Positions 1-7,248 of a stretch of DNA of 27,211 nt are shown one piece after another (positions within the stretch are counted from its first letter, which is position 1; every line of letters starts with the position of its first letter). The stretch is from JBDNJM01 sp041687755 (lineage in GTDB: Bacteria; Planctomycetota; UBA1135; GCA-002686595). The translations under genes and the position numbers were made by a program. The notes beneath the pieces are model-generated. The model made no database searches and was not told the DNA's origin. It saw nothing but the letters and a program-made list of their open reading frames with translations. The stretch spans positions 1 through 27,211 of the forward strand of contig JBDNJM010000024.1 of the NCBI GenBank assembly GCA_041687755.1, given 5' to 3'.

Positions 1-9
1 CTCCCAAGC

Positions 10-32
10 CGGTGAAAACGTGCCTGGCACCG
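10..32. repeat. Short palindrome GTGCCTGGCAC
   Basis: GTGCC and GGCAC (20-30) form a perfect inverted repeat around one T, and CGGTG (10-14) can alternatively pair with CACCG (28-32). It lies just past the 3' end of the esterase gene and could be part of a terminator or a REP-like element cut by the window edge. The first 65 bases otherwise show nothing. Confidence 0.3.
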
Positions 33-65
33 TATCCTTCCCCCCGCCCAGATGCGGGGCCCTGC

Positions 66-1406
66 TCACTCCCCCGAGATCGGCGCCTTGCTCGTAAAGC
101 GCGGCGCCGCCGCCTCGAACTGCAGCCCGGGATCCCCAGTCTGACTCGTGATCAGCAGCGCGTGCAGGCTCCGCTCGGCCACCCCCTCGAACAGCACCTC
201 GCCGTTCAACCGCACGACGATCGGCGCGTCGAGATCCTCGACCACACGCTCGTCCAACAGCACGCGCAGGCCCTTGACCGACCCCATCGGCTGACCGTTC
301 GCCCGCGTCACCGTTAGCTCGAACTCGGAGCCGCCCTCCGTTCGCTCCGCCACGACGATCGCGCCGATCACCGGCGCGTCCCAGTGGATCCAGTGGAACT
401 GCTGCTTCCAGGCCAGGTCCGGTTGCCAGACCAGCTTCAGCGGCAGCGGGTCGCGCTCGAAGCCGGCGATCTTCTCGATGTGCGCGCCCACGCCCTCCTT
501 CGGGGGCCCGTGGCCGACGCCATCCACTTCCCAGTAGGTGAAGTTCTCGTAGCCGCCCCAGCGCTCGGCCGCCTCCGCCACCTGACGCGCAGCGAACTGG
601 TTGGGGCCCGGCGGCACCCGCGGATCGTCGATGCTCTGGAACACGACCATCGGTGTGTTGCGCAGGCTCGGGACGATGCCGTCGACGATGCCCTCCACCT
701 CGTCGGTCTGCCGGTTGAGGTACGGCGTCGGCGCCCCGGCCGAGGGCGCCAGCGCCGCAACCCGATCCGCGTGGTGCGCGCCGAGCGTCCACGAGCCGTA
801 GCCGCCCATCGAGTGCCCGGCGAAGTAGACCCGGTTCGCGTCGATGTCCCAGGTGCGTCGCGCTTGGTCGACCAGATCGAGCACCCACTCTTCAGTGCCC
901 GAAGTCGTCCAGCCCAGCTCGGTCGCCTCCAGTGCCTGGGGCGCGATCATGACCCACTTCTCCGAGGAAGCAGGACCGCTGTACCAACTCGCGGCACCGC
1001 CCGCGTCGGCGCTACCCACGCCGCCCCCGTGCATCGCGATCATGAGGCCCTTCGGCTTCGACGTCTTGCCGCCGACGATGTAGCGGCCGCGCTTGGGCTT
1101 TTCGTCCTCGTAGTACCAACGATCGCCGCTCTTCTTGGGCAGCTCGAGGCCCTTGGCCCAAAGCTTGAGCAGCTCCTCGCGCCAGTTCTTGGCGTCGCGC
1201 TCGTCGAACTCACCGAAGTCGACCTCCAGCTCGGCCGCGAGAGTCTGACGATCCCGCTGCGCCTCGACCGAGTACGGGGACTGCTCGAACCAGGGTTCGA
1301 TGCGCTTGCGCAGCTCCTTGTCCGAGAGTTGGCCAAATGCCATGGCAGGCAGCAGCACGAGGGACAGACCAACGAGCAGGGCGGGCGAGGTGTGAGGGCA
1401 GGTCAT
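66..1406 (-). CDS. Secreted PHB-depolymerase-like alpha/beta-hydrolase (esterase)
   Basis: A 446-residue protein with a signal peptide (hydrophobic stretch about residues 9-24, then FGQ). The fold is alpha/beta-hydrolase of the polyhydroxybutyrate-depolymerase/feruloyl-esterase type. HGGG at 126-129 is the oxyanion region, GHSMGG at 197-202 carries the nucleophile Ser199, Asp260 or Asp261 is the likely acid, and His299 in GVGHG the likely base. Residues about 330-446 form a C-terminal beta-rich extension. The ATG at 1406 is chosen because it directly precedes the signal peptide; upstream in-frame codons fall in the palindrome at 1441-1531 and look non-coding. Probably hydrolyses an ester-containing polymer or small ester outside the cytoplasm. 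The substrate cannot be told from sequence. Confidence 0.85.
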   Translation of the reverse strand: MTCPHTSPALLVGLSLVLLPAMAFGQLSDKELRKRIEPWFEQSPYSVEAQRDRQTLAAELEVDFGEFDERDAKNWREELLKLWAKGLELPKKSGDRWYYEDEKPKRGRYIVGGKTSKPKGLMIAMHGGGVGSADAGGAASWYSGPASSEKWVMIAPQALEATELGWTTSGTEEWVLDLVDQARRTWDIDANRVYFAGHSMGGYGSWTLGAHHADRVAALAPSAGAPTPYLNRQTDEVEGIVDGIVPSLRNTPMVVFQSIDDPRVPPGPNQFAARQVAEAAERWGGYENFTYWEVDGVGHGPPKEGVGAHIEKIAGFERDPLPLKLVWQPDLAWKQQFHWIHWDAPVIGAIVVAERTEGGSEFELTVTRANGQPMGSVKGLRVLLDERVVEDLDAPIVVRLNGEVLFEGVAERSLHALLITSQTGDPGLQFEAAAPRFTSKAPISGE

Positions 1407-1440
1407 GGCCCTATTCTGCCCTGCGCCGCGCTGGGCGTAA

Positions 1441-1531
1441 GTACGGAGCCCGTGAGTACTGAGTACGGAGCCAGGTTCGATGTGCACGGAATCGTGTGCG
1501 TCGAACCTGGCTCCGTACTCGGGCTCCGTAC
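1441..1531. repeat. Long palindromic repeat with GTACGGAGCCAGG core
   Basis: Positions 1461-1480 and 1501-1520 are perfect 20-bp inverted arms around a 20-bp spacer whose ends can partly pair. A second, outer pair (1441-1451 with 1521-1531) repeats the motif GTACGGAGCCC. The element sits between the esterase start and the end of the isocitrate dehydrogenase gene. It shares GTAC-G/C-GAGCCAGG and the following CGATG with the palindrome at 3217-3369, so both appear to be one family. It may work as a terminator for the dehydrogenase gene or be a non-autonomous REP-like unit; no transposase of that kind is visible here. Confidence 0.7.
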
Positions 1532-1626
1532 TCGCGGCGTACTCGCGCGCTCCAACACCGTCAGGCGATGGGCCAATAGACACCTGAGCGGCACTTCGCT
1601 TAGGCAGCGCCTCTTCTCACAGCCGC

Positions 1627-3081
1627 TCAGTCTTCGCCCTGGGCGAGCGTGTAGGCACGCTCCTTGTCGATCTCGTTGAGCATCGTCATCTGGGCCACCA
1701 CGTGGTGCCGCGCGATCTTGGTCGTCAGCTCGAGGGCTTTCAGATCGTTCAGCTTCGACTCCGCCCGCCGCGCCAGGAAGCGGCAGCGCCAGCTGTCGAC
1801 GCAGTCGGTGTGCGCGCCCGTCGCCGGGTACACCACCTGGCCGCGGTTCGAGATGATCTTCAGCCGCAAGTCGCTGCCGTCGGCGAGGGTCTCGAGCTTC
1901 TTGCCCAGTTCCGCGGGAGAGTCCCCCGACTCGATGAAGATGTCCACGCCCAGGACGCGGCGCTGCTTCGGGCGCACAAAGACCGGATCCGGGTCGATGA
2001 TCGGCAGCTCGAGCGGGCGGTAGTTGCGCACGCGCCAGCCCTCCGGCTTGCGGCCCAGGTTCGCGATCACCGCGTCGGTGAACTCGGTCGTCCCGACGGG
2101 CTCCTGATCGCCGGCGATGTCCCCGGTGCGCGGGCCCTCGGCCAGGGTCGTCGCGATGGCGCCCTCCATCTTCTCCGCTGCTTCGTAGAAGCCGAGGTGG
2201 CGCAGCATCTCGACCGCGGAGAGCATCGTCGCGGTCGGGTTCGCGAGGTCCTTGCCGGCGATGTCCGGCGCCGTCCCGTGAACCGCCTCGAAGATCGATG
2301 CGTAGCGCCCGATGTTGGCGCCCGGCGCGAGCCCTAGGCCTCCGCACAAGCCGCTGACCAGGTCGGAGAGGATGTCGCCGTTCATGTTGGTCATGACCAA
2401 CACATCGAAGTCCTCGGGACGCCGCACGAGCTGGTGCGCGGCGTTGTCCACCAACATGGAGTCGTGCTCGATGTCCTCGAACTCCGCCGCGACCCTATCG
2501 AAGGTGCGCTTCAGCATGCCCTCGGTCAGCTTCATGATGTTGGCCTTCGTCACGCAGGTGACCTTCTTGCGCCCTTGAGCGCGAGCCACTTCGAAGGCCA
2601 GGCGCACGATCTTCTCGCAACCCTTGGCGCTGATCAGCTTGAGGCCCTGGGCCACCCCGGGCGTGATCATGTGCTCGATGCCGGCGTACAGGTCCTCCAC
2701 GTTCTCGCGCACCACGATCAGGTCGATGTCGCGGTCGGAGAACGGCGTAACGATGCCGGGGTAGATGCGTCCGGGGCGCGTGTTGGCGTACGTCTCGAAC
2801 AGCTTGCGCAGCGTGACGTTCGCGCTCTTGCCGCCGTGCCCGATCGGGGTCTCAAGCGGGCCCTTCAAGGCGCACTTCGTGGCCTTGATCGAGTCGATCG
2901 TTTCCTGGGGGATGCCGGTGCGGATGCCCGCCTCGAAGACCTCGCGTCCCGCGGTCTGCTCGTCCCATTCGATGTCGGCCCCGGCCGCCGCGATCACGCG
3001 CGCGGTCGCCCGCACCACCTCCGGACCGATGCCGTCCCCGGGGATCAGGGTGACGGTCGTGCGAGTGGCAGTTTCGGACAT
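1627..3081 (-). CDS. icd: Isocitrate dehydrogenase, probably NAD-preferring, with C-terminal extension
   Basis: A 484-residue decarboxylating isocitrate dehydrogenase (TCA cycle: isocitrate to 2-oxoglutarate). Substrate residues are visible: Ser86, Asn88 and Arg92 in KSANVTLR, Arg102, Arg125 and Tyr132 in VRENVEDLY, and Lys179. Metal aspartates are Asp212, Asp236 and Asp240. The coenzyme loop reads HGTAPDIAG (268-276). Asp273-Ile274 stand where NADP enzymes of the E. coli type have Lys-Tyr, which points to NAD. Residues about 360-484 form the extra C-terminal domain of the longer (about 480-500 aa) isocitrate dehydrogenases. The ATG at 3081 (MSETATRTTVTLIPGDGIG) fits the family start; the longer open frame upstream reads into the 3217-3369 palindrome and is not protein-like. 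Confidence 0.93.
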   Translation of the reverse strand: MSETATRTTVTLIPGDGIGPEVVRATARVIAAAGADIEWDEQTAGREVFEAGIRTGIPQETIDSIKATKCALKGPLETPIGHGGKSANVTLRKLFETYANTRPGRIYPGIVTPFSDRDIDLIVVRENVEDLYAGIEHMITPGVAQGLKLISAKGCEKIVRLAFEVARAQGRKKVTCVTKANIMKLTEGMLKRTFDRVAAEFEDIEHDSMLVDNAAHQLVRRPEDFDVLVMTNMNGDILSDLVSGLCGGLGLAPGANIGRYASIFEAVHGTAPDIAGKDLANPTATMLSAVEMLRHLGFYEAAEKMEGAIATTLAEGPRTGDIAGDQEPVGTTEFTDAVIANLGRKPEGWRVRNYRPLELPIIDPDPVFVRPKQRRVLGVDIFIESGDSPAELGKKLETLADGSDLRLKIISNRGQVVYPATGAHTDCVDSWRCRFLARRAESKLNDLKALELTTKIARHHVVAQMTMLNEIDKERAYTLAQGED

Positions 3082-3166
3082 GGCTGCGGGCGGATTCGGG
3101 TGCGGTCTGAAGGGAGTCCCTGAGAGGCATCTCAGGCGGGCCGAGGCCCCGTTTTTGCGGGCGACT

Positions 3167-3195
3167 AGTATTGGGGCGTCCCGGCCTGAGCGCAA
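3167..3195 (-). promoter_or_regulatory. Possible sigma70-type promoter for icd
   Basis: On the minus strand, TTGCGC (3195-3190) and AATACT (3172-3167) are separated by 17 bp. They match the -35 and -10 consensus at 3 and 4 of 6 positions. The predicted start would give a leader of about 80 nt before the ATG at 3081. The evidence is weak but this is the only such pair seen between the palindrome and the gene. Confidence 0.3.
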
Positions 3196-3216
3196 CCCGC
3201 CCAGCGCCGCCGGATT

Positions 3217-3369
3217 TGAGAGAGAAGTACCGAGCCAGGAACGATGCACGCCCATCCGTGCACTTTTGGATCAGGTTCACGCCTGAGGAACAAAGTTCCT
3301 CAGGCGTGAACCTGATCCAAAAGTGCACGGATGGGCGTGCATCGTTCCTGGCTCGGTACTTCTCTCTCA
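3217..3369. repeat. Perfect 75-bp inverted repeat with 3-nt loop
   Basis: Positions 3217-3291 and 3295-3369 are exact reverse complements over all 75 bases, with AAA (3292-3294) between them. The outer part (GTACCGAGCCAGGAACGATG) resembles the arm at 1461-1520; the inner part contains CAGGTTCACGCCTGAGGAAC. The outermost bases of the right arm supply the TGA stop of the LOG gene. As RNA it would form a very long hairpin between two minus-strand genes and could end transcription from the LOG gene. The perfect identity suggests a recent or homogenised insertion. Confidence 0.95.
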
Positions 3370-4239
3370 GCGCGGATCGACGAGCGGCGGCGTCTCCGGC
3401 GAGACCGGCAGGCCCACGTCCGACTGCTCACCGCGCCGCTCCGGCTCGAGCACGTGCTCTTCCAGGTACTTGGTTATGTACTCGTAGGCATCGTCGATCG
3501 AGTCCGTGTAGTGGAACAGCTCGATGTCCTCGGCGCTGATCGTGCCTGCGTCGATCATCGGCTGGAAGTTCAGGACCGACTGCCAGTACTCCTTCCCGAA
3601 CAGCACCAAGGCGATCTTCTTCTTGATCTTGAAGGTCTGCACGAGGGTCATGACCTCGAAGAACTCGTCCATCGTGCCGAACCCGCCAGGCATCACGATG
3701 AACGCCTTGGCCAGGTACGAGAACCAGAACTTCCGCATGAAGAAGTAGTGGAACTCGAACGACAGCTTGCGGGTGATGTACGGGTTGTCGCTCTGCTCGA
3801 ACGGCAGCGAGATGTTCAGCCCAATGTTGTCGCCGCGCGCCTCCGAGGCACCGCGGTTGGCCGCCTCCATCACGCCGGGGCCGCCGCCGGAGCAGATCAC
3901 GAAGCGCCGGCCCTTCTCGGGCAGGCTCTTCGACCAGTTCGTCAGGCGGAACGAAATCTCGCGGCTCGCCTCGTAGTACCGCGACATGCGCAGCTTGTGC
4001 TCAGCGTCGGTGACGTCGCCTCCGTTGGCCTTCGCCTCCTCTAGGCGCTCCTTCGCCGTCTCCTCTGAAAGCGTGCGGGCGGAGCCAAAAACCACGATCG
4101 TGTCGCGGATCTTGAACTCCTGGAAGCGGTGCTCCGGTTCCAGGTATTCGGCCAGGATGCGCAGGGGACGCGCTTCGGAGCTGTTGATGAAGGCTTCGTT
4201 CTTGTAGGCCTTGATGGCGCTATAGCGGCTGTCGCTCAT
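3367..4239 (-). CDS. LOG-family (TIGR00730-like) nucleoside 5'-monophosphate phosphoribohydrolase
   Basis: A 290-residue Rossmann-fold protein of the LOG/lysine-decarboxylase-like family. These enzymes cleave the N-glycosidic bond of (cytokinin) nucleoside 5'-monophosphates, giving base and ribose 5-phosphate. Signature motifs are SGGGPGVMEAANRGA (117-131) and PGGFGTMDE (184-192), with the catalytic Glu in the latter. The N-terminal 45 residues and the last 35 or so lie outside the core. It is cytosolic, with no signal peptide. The stop codon lies inside the end of the 75-bp palindrome, so the last residues may have been altered when that element arrived. In bacteria such proteins usually act in nucleotide salvage; the name lysine decarboxylase found in some databases is misleading. 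Confidence 0.88.
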   Translation of the reverse strand: MSDSRYSAIKAYKNEAFINSSEARPLRILAEYLEPEHRFQEFKIRDTIVVFGSARTLSEETAKERLEEAKANGGDVTDAEHKLRMSRYYEASREISFRLTNWSKSLPEKGRRFVICSGGGPGVMEAANRGASEARGDNIGLNISLPFEQSDNPYITRKLSFEFHYFFMRKFWFSYLAKAFIVMPGGFGTMDEFFEVMTLVQTFKIKKKIALVLFGKEYWQSVLNFQPMIDAGTISAEDIELFHYTDSIDDAYEYITKYLEEHVLEPERRGEQSDVGLPVSPETPPLVDPR

Positions 4240-4319
4240 CCAGAGGTGTTAGCCCGGGCGGCCCCCCACCCCCAAGCACAAACCGCAGTTCGGCCTCATT
4301 TCGAGCCGTTCTCGCGCAC

Positions 4320-5471
4320 CTAGAGCGGCTCAGGCGGATGGAAGACGTAGACCGGGAAGGCCAGCTCGAAGCCCTCGCGGCGGTGGCAGGTCTCGCTCGC
4401 GGTCAGGAGCTTGGGAGATCCGATCGCGGTGTGGCAGCCAGCCGCCCGGCCGGCCGCCAGCCGGGCACGAATCAGCTGACGCTGAAGGCTACGGCCCCGG
4501 AATTCGGGCAGGACCGCTGCCAGCGCCAGGTCCACGATGCCGTCGGGATCGATCCAGCAGGAGGCCGTCCCGGCCGGTCGGCCGTCCACCTCGACGACGA
4601 ACAGCTGGCACTCTGCTGAACTGAACTCCGCGGCCAGCCGCTCAACGTTCGCGTCGATCAGGCGCGGCTCCACATCGTCGCCCCAGCCGGCCATCAGCAG
4701 TTCGCCGAACTCGCGCGAGTCCCTAGCCGGACGCACGTCGGGAGCCTCGGCGATTCCGCCGTCGTCTAGCACCCTAGCGAACAGGGCGTCGTAGCCGTCG
4801 AGCCTCCAGCCGCGCCTAGCCAGGACGCTGAACACCTCTGCCTCGGCTCCATCCCGCTCGGGCAGCACGGTGACGAAGCGCTTCCCCGCCGTCTGTTCCA
4901 TGCGATCGAGCGCCGGCTCCAGATGCTCGAGCTGGCCCGAACAGACGCCCTTCAGTGCGTTCCACCGATCGCAGAGCAACAGCAACAGCTCTCCGCGGCG
5001 CTCGATGCTGGCCTTCCCCGGGTTGCCCGTCAGGGCCTCGCGCAGCTCGTGGCGGCGCTCCAGCAGCCGCAGCTCCACCGCGTCCAGGCGGGCCATCCAG
5101 GCCGCGCTGCCCCACCTAGGAAAACCCGAATCCGTGGGAGAAGGCGTAACGGAATCGCCCCCCGCCGGTACTGCTTTCGTGGACCCCGCCCCGGAAGCCC
5201 TCGCCTCGACCGCTCCGAACAGGCCGTCGAGCTTGTCCTCGAGCCCCTGCTCTCGAGTCAGCGCTTGCTCCAACAGGTCGTCACCGCGGTCCGACCGGTT
5301 CTGGACCCGGCTCAAAGCCGCGTCCCAGTCGCCCTCGGTCAACTTCGGGCGCCCGCTCGAATCCGTCCTCTTGGGCGACTGGTGGGCCACGACCCGCGCA
5401 CTGCGAACGTCGATCGCCAACCGTTCGTCACAGGCCGGGCACTCCACACGAATCTCTTTTTCCGGCGCCAT
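4320..5471 (-). CDS. Zinc-ribbon-like domain fused to GNAT acetyltransferase
   Basis: A 383-residue protein from the ATG at 5471. Residues 1-90 resemble small planctomycete zinc-ribbon-type proteins: one CPAC at 11-14, then a charged helical segment (ALSRVQNRSDRGDDLLEQAL). Residues about 91-120 are a Ser/Pro/Gly-rich linker. Residues about 125-235 are helical and may include a degenerate GNAT half. Residues about 245-383 look like a GNAT domain: acceptor strand QLFVVEVDGRPAGTAS and the motif A region VLPEFRGRSLQRQLIRARLA (320-339), with RGRSLQ in place of the usual acetyl-CoA loop R/QxxGxG. Substrate unknown. The second cysteine pair expected of a full zinc ribbon is absent, so metal binding is doubtful. 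Confidence 0.7.
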   Translation of the reverse strand: MAPEKEIRVECPACDERLAIDVRSARVVAHQSPKRTDSSGRPKLTEGDWDAALSRVQNRSDRGDDLLEQALTREQGLEDKLDGLFGAVEARASGAGSTKAVPAGGDSVTPSPTDSGFPRWGSAAWMARLDAVELRLLERRHELREALTGNPGKASIERRGELLLLLCDRWNALKGVCSGQLEHLEPALDRMEQTAGKRFVTVLPERDGAEAEVFSVLARRGWRLDGYDALFARVLDDGGIAEAPDVRPARDSREFGELLMAGWGDDVEPRLIDANVERLAAEFSSAECQLFVVEVDGRPAGTASCWIDPDGIVDLALAAVLPEFRGRSLQRQLIRARLAAGRAAGCHTAIGSPKLLTASETCHRREGFELAFPVYVFHPPEPL

Positions 5472-5630
5472 TCGGCCTAGTTTCCGCTCCACGGCACGCG
5501 TTGTGCAAGTGGAAGACAAGGCACTTGAAGGGGTCTGACCTCTCCTGACAGCTAACAAGGCCCCCGAGACTCTTTTTCGGCCGCTCGCACGGCCCCTCGC
5601 GGCCCTCGTCTCCCTATCGCCTGTCCTCTT

Positions 5631-5798
5631 ATGAACCCGCGCAACGAGCACCGCATGTCCTCCCACGAGGTCGCCTCTTACCCGGAAGCCCTCGCCGAGA
5701 CCCGCTTCGTCCCCATCGATCGCGACCGGACCGAGCAATGGCTCGGCGTCGCGCTCTGGGTCGGACTCGCCCTGACTCTCATCTGGATCGGGACCTGA
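5631..5798 (+). CDS. Small single-pass membrane protein (55 aa), hypothetical
   Basis: An ATG-TGA frame of 55 codons with strongly GC-rich third positions, encoding a charged N-terminal part (residues 1-36) and one hydrophobic segment WLGVALWVGLALTLIWIG (37-54) ending at the C-terminus. It has the look of a tail-anchored small protein. No clear ribosome binding site precedes the ATG. It lies between the divergent zinc-ribbon/GNAT gene and the hydroxy-acid oxidase, reading towards the latter. No family recognised. An internal ATG at residue 9 is an alternative start. Confidence 0.45.
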   Translation: MNPRNEHRMSSHEVASYPEALAETRFVPIDRDRTEQWLGVALWVGLALTLIWIGT

Positions 5799-5855
5799 TC
5801 GAAGACTTCCGGTTGCGGGCGCCACATTCGCTTGAACGCTGACCGGAGCTGCCAC

Positions 5856-5878
5856 CGCGCGCCGCCGCCTGGCGCGCG
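5856..5878 (+). terminator. GC hairpin after the small membrane gene
   Basis: CGCGCGCC (5856-5863) and GGCGCGCG (5871-5878) form a perfect 8-bp stem with a 7-nt loop, 57 nt past the small gene. No T-run follows, so it is only a candidate. Confidence 0.25.
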
Positions 5879-5989
5879 CCGTCCCGAACCTCGCCCCGCC
5901 CGGGCGTGGGGCAAGAGGATCGTGCCCACCCGCCGAAACCCGCTGCCCGGCTCTTCGCCAGCGCCGCGCGCGGGCTAGCCTCCCCACCC

Positions 5990-7066
5990 ATGGGAGAGCA
6001 GCTCTTAAACCTCGAGGACTACGCCCGGCGGGCCGAGGGGTCCCTGCCCGCGCCGCACCACGAGTACTTCCGCGGCGGCGCGGCCGACGAACTCACCCTG
6101 CGCGACAACCGCGCGGCCTTCGACCGCCTCCGGCTCCTGCCCCACGTGCTCGCCGGAATCGAGCGGGTCTCGCTGGCAAGCACTCTGTCGGGATCCGACT
6201 GCGGCGCCCCGATTCTCATCGCGCCTACCGCTCTGAACCGCATGGCCCACGCCGACGCGGAGCTGGGCGTGGCGCGCGCGGCCAAACGACACCGCGTCGT
6301 CCAGGTGCTCAGCACGCTCACGAACACTCCCATCGAGGACGTGGTCGCCGCCGGTCACGAGACCTGGTTTCAGCTCTACCTGTCGCCCGACCGGGCCCAC
6401 TCTTGGGCGCTCGTCGAACGCGCGGAAGCCGCCGGCGCCAGAGCCCTCCTCCTGACCGTCGACCTGCCGGTCCCAGGCCTGCGCGAAAACCTCACCCGCG
6501 CCGGTTACAGCGCACCCGACTGGGCCCGCCCGGTGCTGCTGGCGGACCTCGTCGGCGACCTCGACGACGCGGCCTTCGGCGAGTACGTCGCCGCCCACGT
6601 CGCCGCGGACATCGGCTGGCCGGACCTTGACGAGCTGATCCGCCGCACCTCCCTGCCCGTCTGGATCAAGGGCGTCCTGCGCGCCGACGACGCCGCCCGC
6701 GCCCTGGACCACGGCGTTGCCGGGCTGATCGTCTCTAACCACGGCGGGCGCCAACTCGACACCACGATCGCCTCGATTGAGGCCCTCGAGAGCGTCGTCC
6801 AGACCGTCGCCGGCCAAGTCCCCGTCCTCGTGGACAGCGGGATCCGCCGCGGCACCGACGTCCTCAAGGCCCTCGCCCTAGGCGCCGACGCCGTGCTGCT
6901 TGGCCGCCCCGTCCTGTGGGGCCTGACCGTGAACGGCGAAGCCGGCGTCGACCACGTCCTAGAACTGCTCTGCGCCGAGCTGCGCAATGCCCTGCACCTG
7001 TGCGGCTGCGCGGATCCCACCGCGGTCGACCGGAGCCTCGTGCTCCCTGGAGAGACCCGCGCCTGA
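5990..7066 (+). CDS. FMN-dependent alpha-hydroxy-acid oxidase/dehydrogenase
   Basis: A 358-residue TIM-barrel flavoprotein of the glycolate oxidase/L-lactate dehydrogenase family, oxidising an L-2-hydroxy acid to the 2-oxo acid. Tyr26 (EYFRGG) and Tyr130 (FQLYLSPDR) match substrate-site tyrosines. Lys227 (VWIKGVL) contacts FMN. His251 in SNHGGRQLD is the catalytic base and Arg254 binds the carboxylate. DSGIRRGTDVLKALALGA (282-299) is the phosphate-binding region, followed by LGRP. The ATG at 5990 is chosen because the protein then starts like the family (LEDYARRAEGSLP); the upstream extension is Pro/Ala/Arg filler. Glycolate, L-lactate or another hydroxy acid is possible. No membrane segment, so a soluble oxidase is likely. 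Confidence 0.88.
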   Translation: MGEQLLNLEDYARRAEGSLPAPHHEYFRGGAADELTLRDNRAAFDRLRLLPHVLAGIERVSLASTLSGSDCGAPILIAPTALNRMAHADAELGVARAAKRHRVVQVLSTLTNTPIEDVVAAGHETWFQLYLSPDRAHSWALVERAEAAGARALLLTVDLPVPGLRENLTRAGYSAPDWARPVLLADLVGDLDDAAFGEYVAAHVAADIGWPDLDELIRRTSLPVWIKGVLRADDAARALDHGVAGLIVSNHGGRQLDTTIASIEALESVVQTVAGQVPVLVDSGIRRGTDVLKALALGADAVLLGRPVLWGLTVNGEAGVDHVLELLCAELRNALHLCGCADPTAVDRSLVLPGETRA

Positions 7067-7151
7067 GCGGAGCTCGTCGGCGAGCCTTCGACGCCGCGCC
7101 TCCATCAAGCGATCCGCAACCTCGAGAACGTAACCTGGGGCCGCTCCCCAT

Positions 7152-7202
7152 GAACGCAGCGCGGCTCGCTAGGGAGTCCCCCTAGCAAGCCGCGCTGCGT
7201 TC
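7152..7202. terminator. Bidirectional terminator hairpin between convergent genes
   Basis: Arms 7152-7174 and 7180-7202 pair over 23 bp with a single mismatch, and the loop is 5 nt. It lies between the convergent oxidase (plus) and the amidohydrolase (minus), where a shared terminator is expected. No T-run on either side. Confidence 0.75.
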
Positions 7203-7248
7203 CGCGGGCAGGAGGAGAGCGCGCCGAACACGCCCCCCAACCGGACCC

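Noticed and set aside
384..1679. Long plus-strand frame antisense to the esterase gene
   Set aside because: Composition is Arg/Ala/Val/Leu filler without domains, and the minus strand has a signal peptide and a catalytic triad. It is a shadow of GC-rich codon use.
3171..3539. Open frames starting MGVHRSWLGTSLS on both strands around the palindrome
   Set aside because: The identical starts arise only because both arms of the inverted repeat read the same; they do not belong to proteins.
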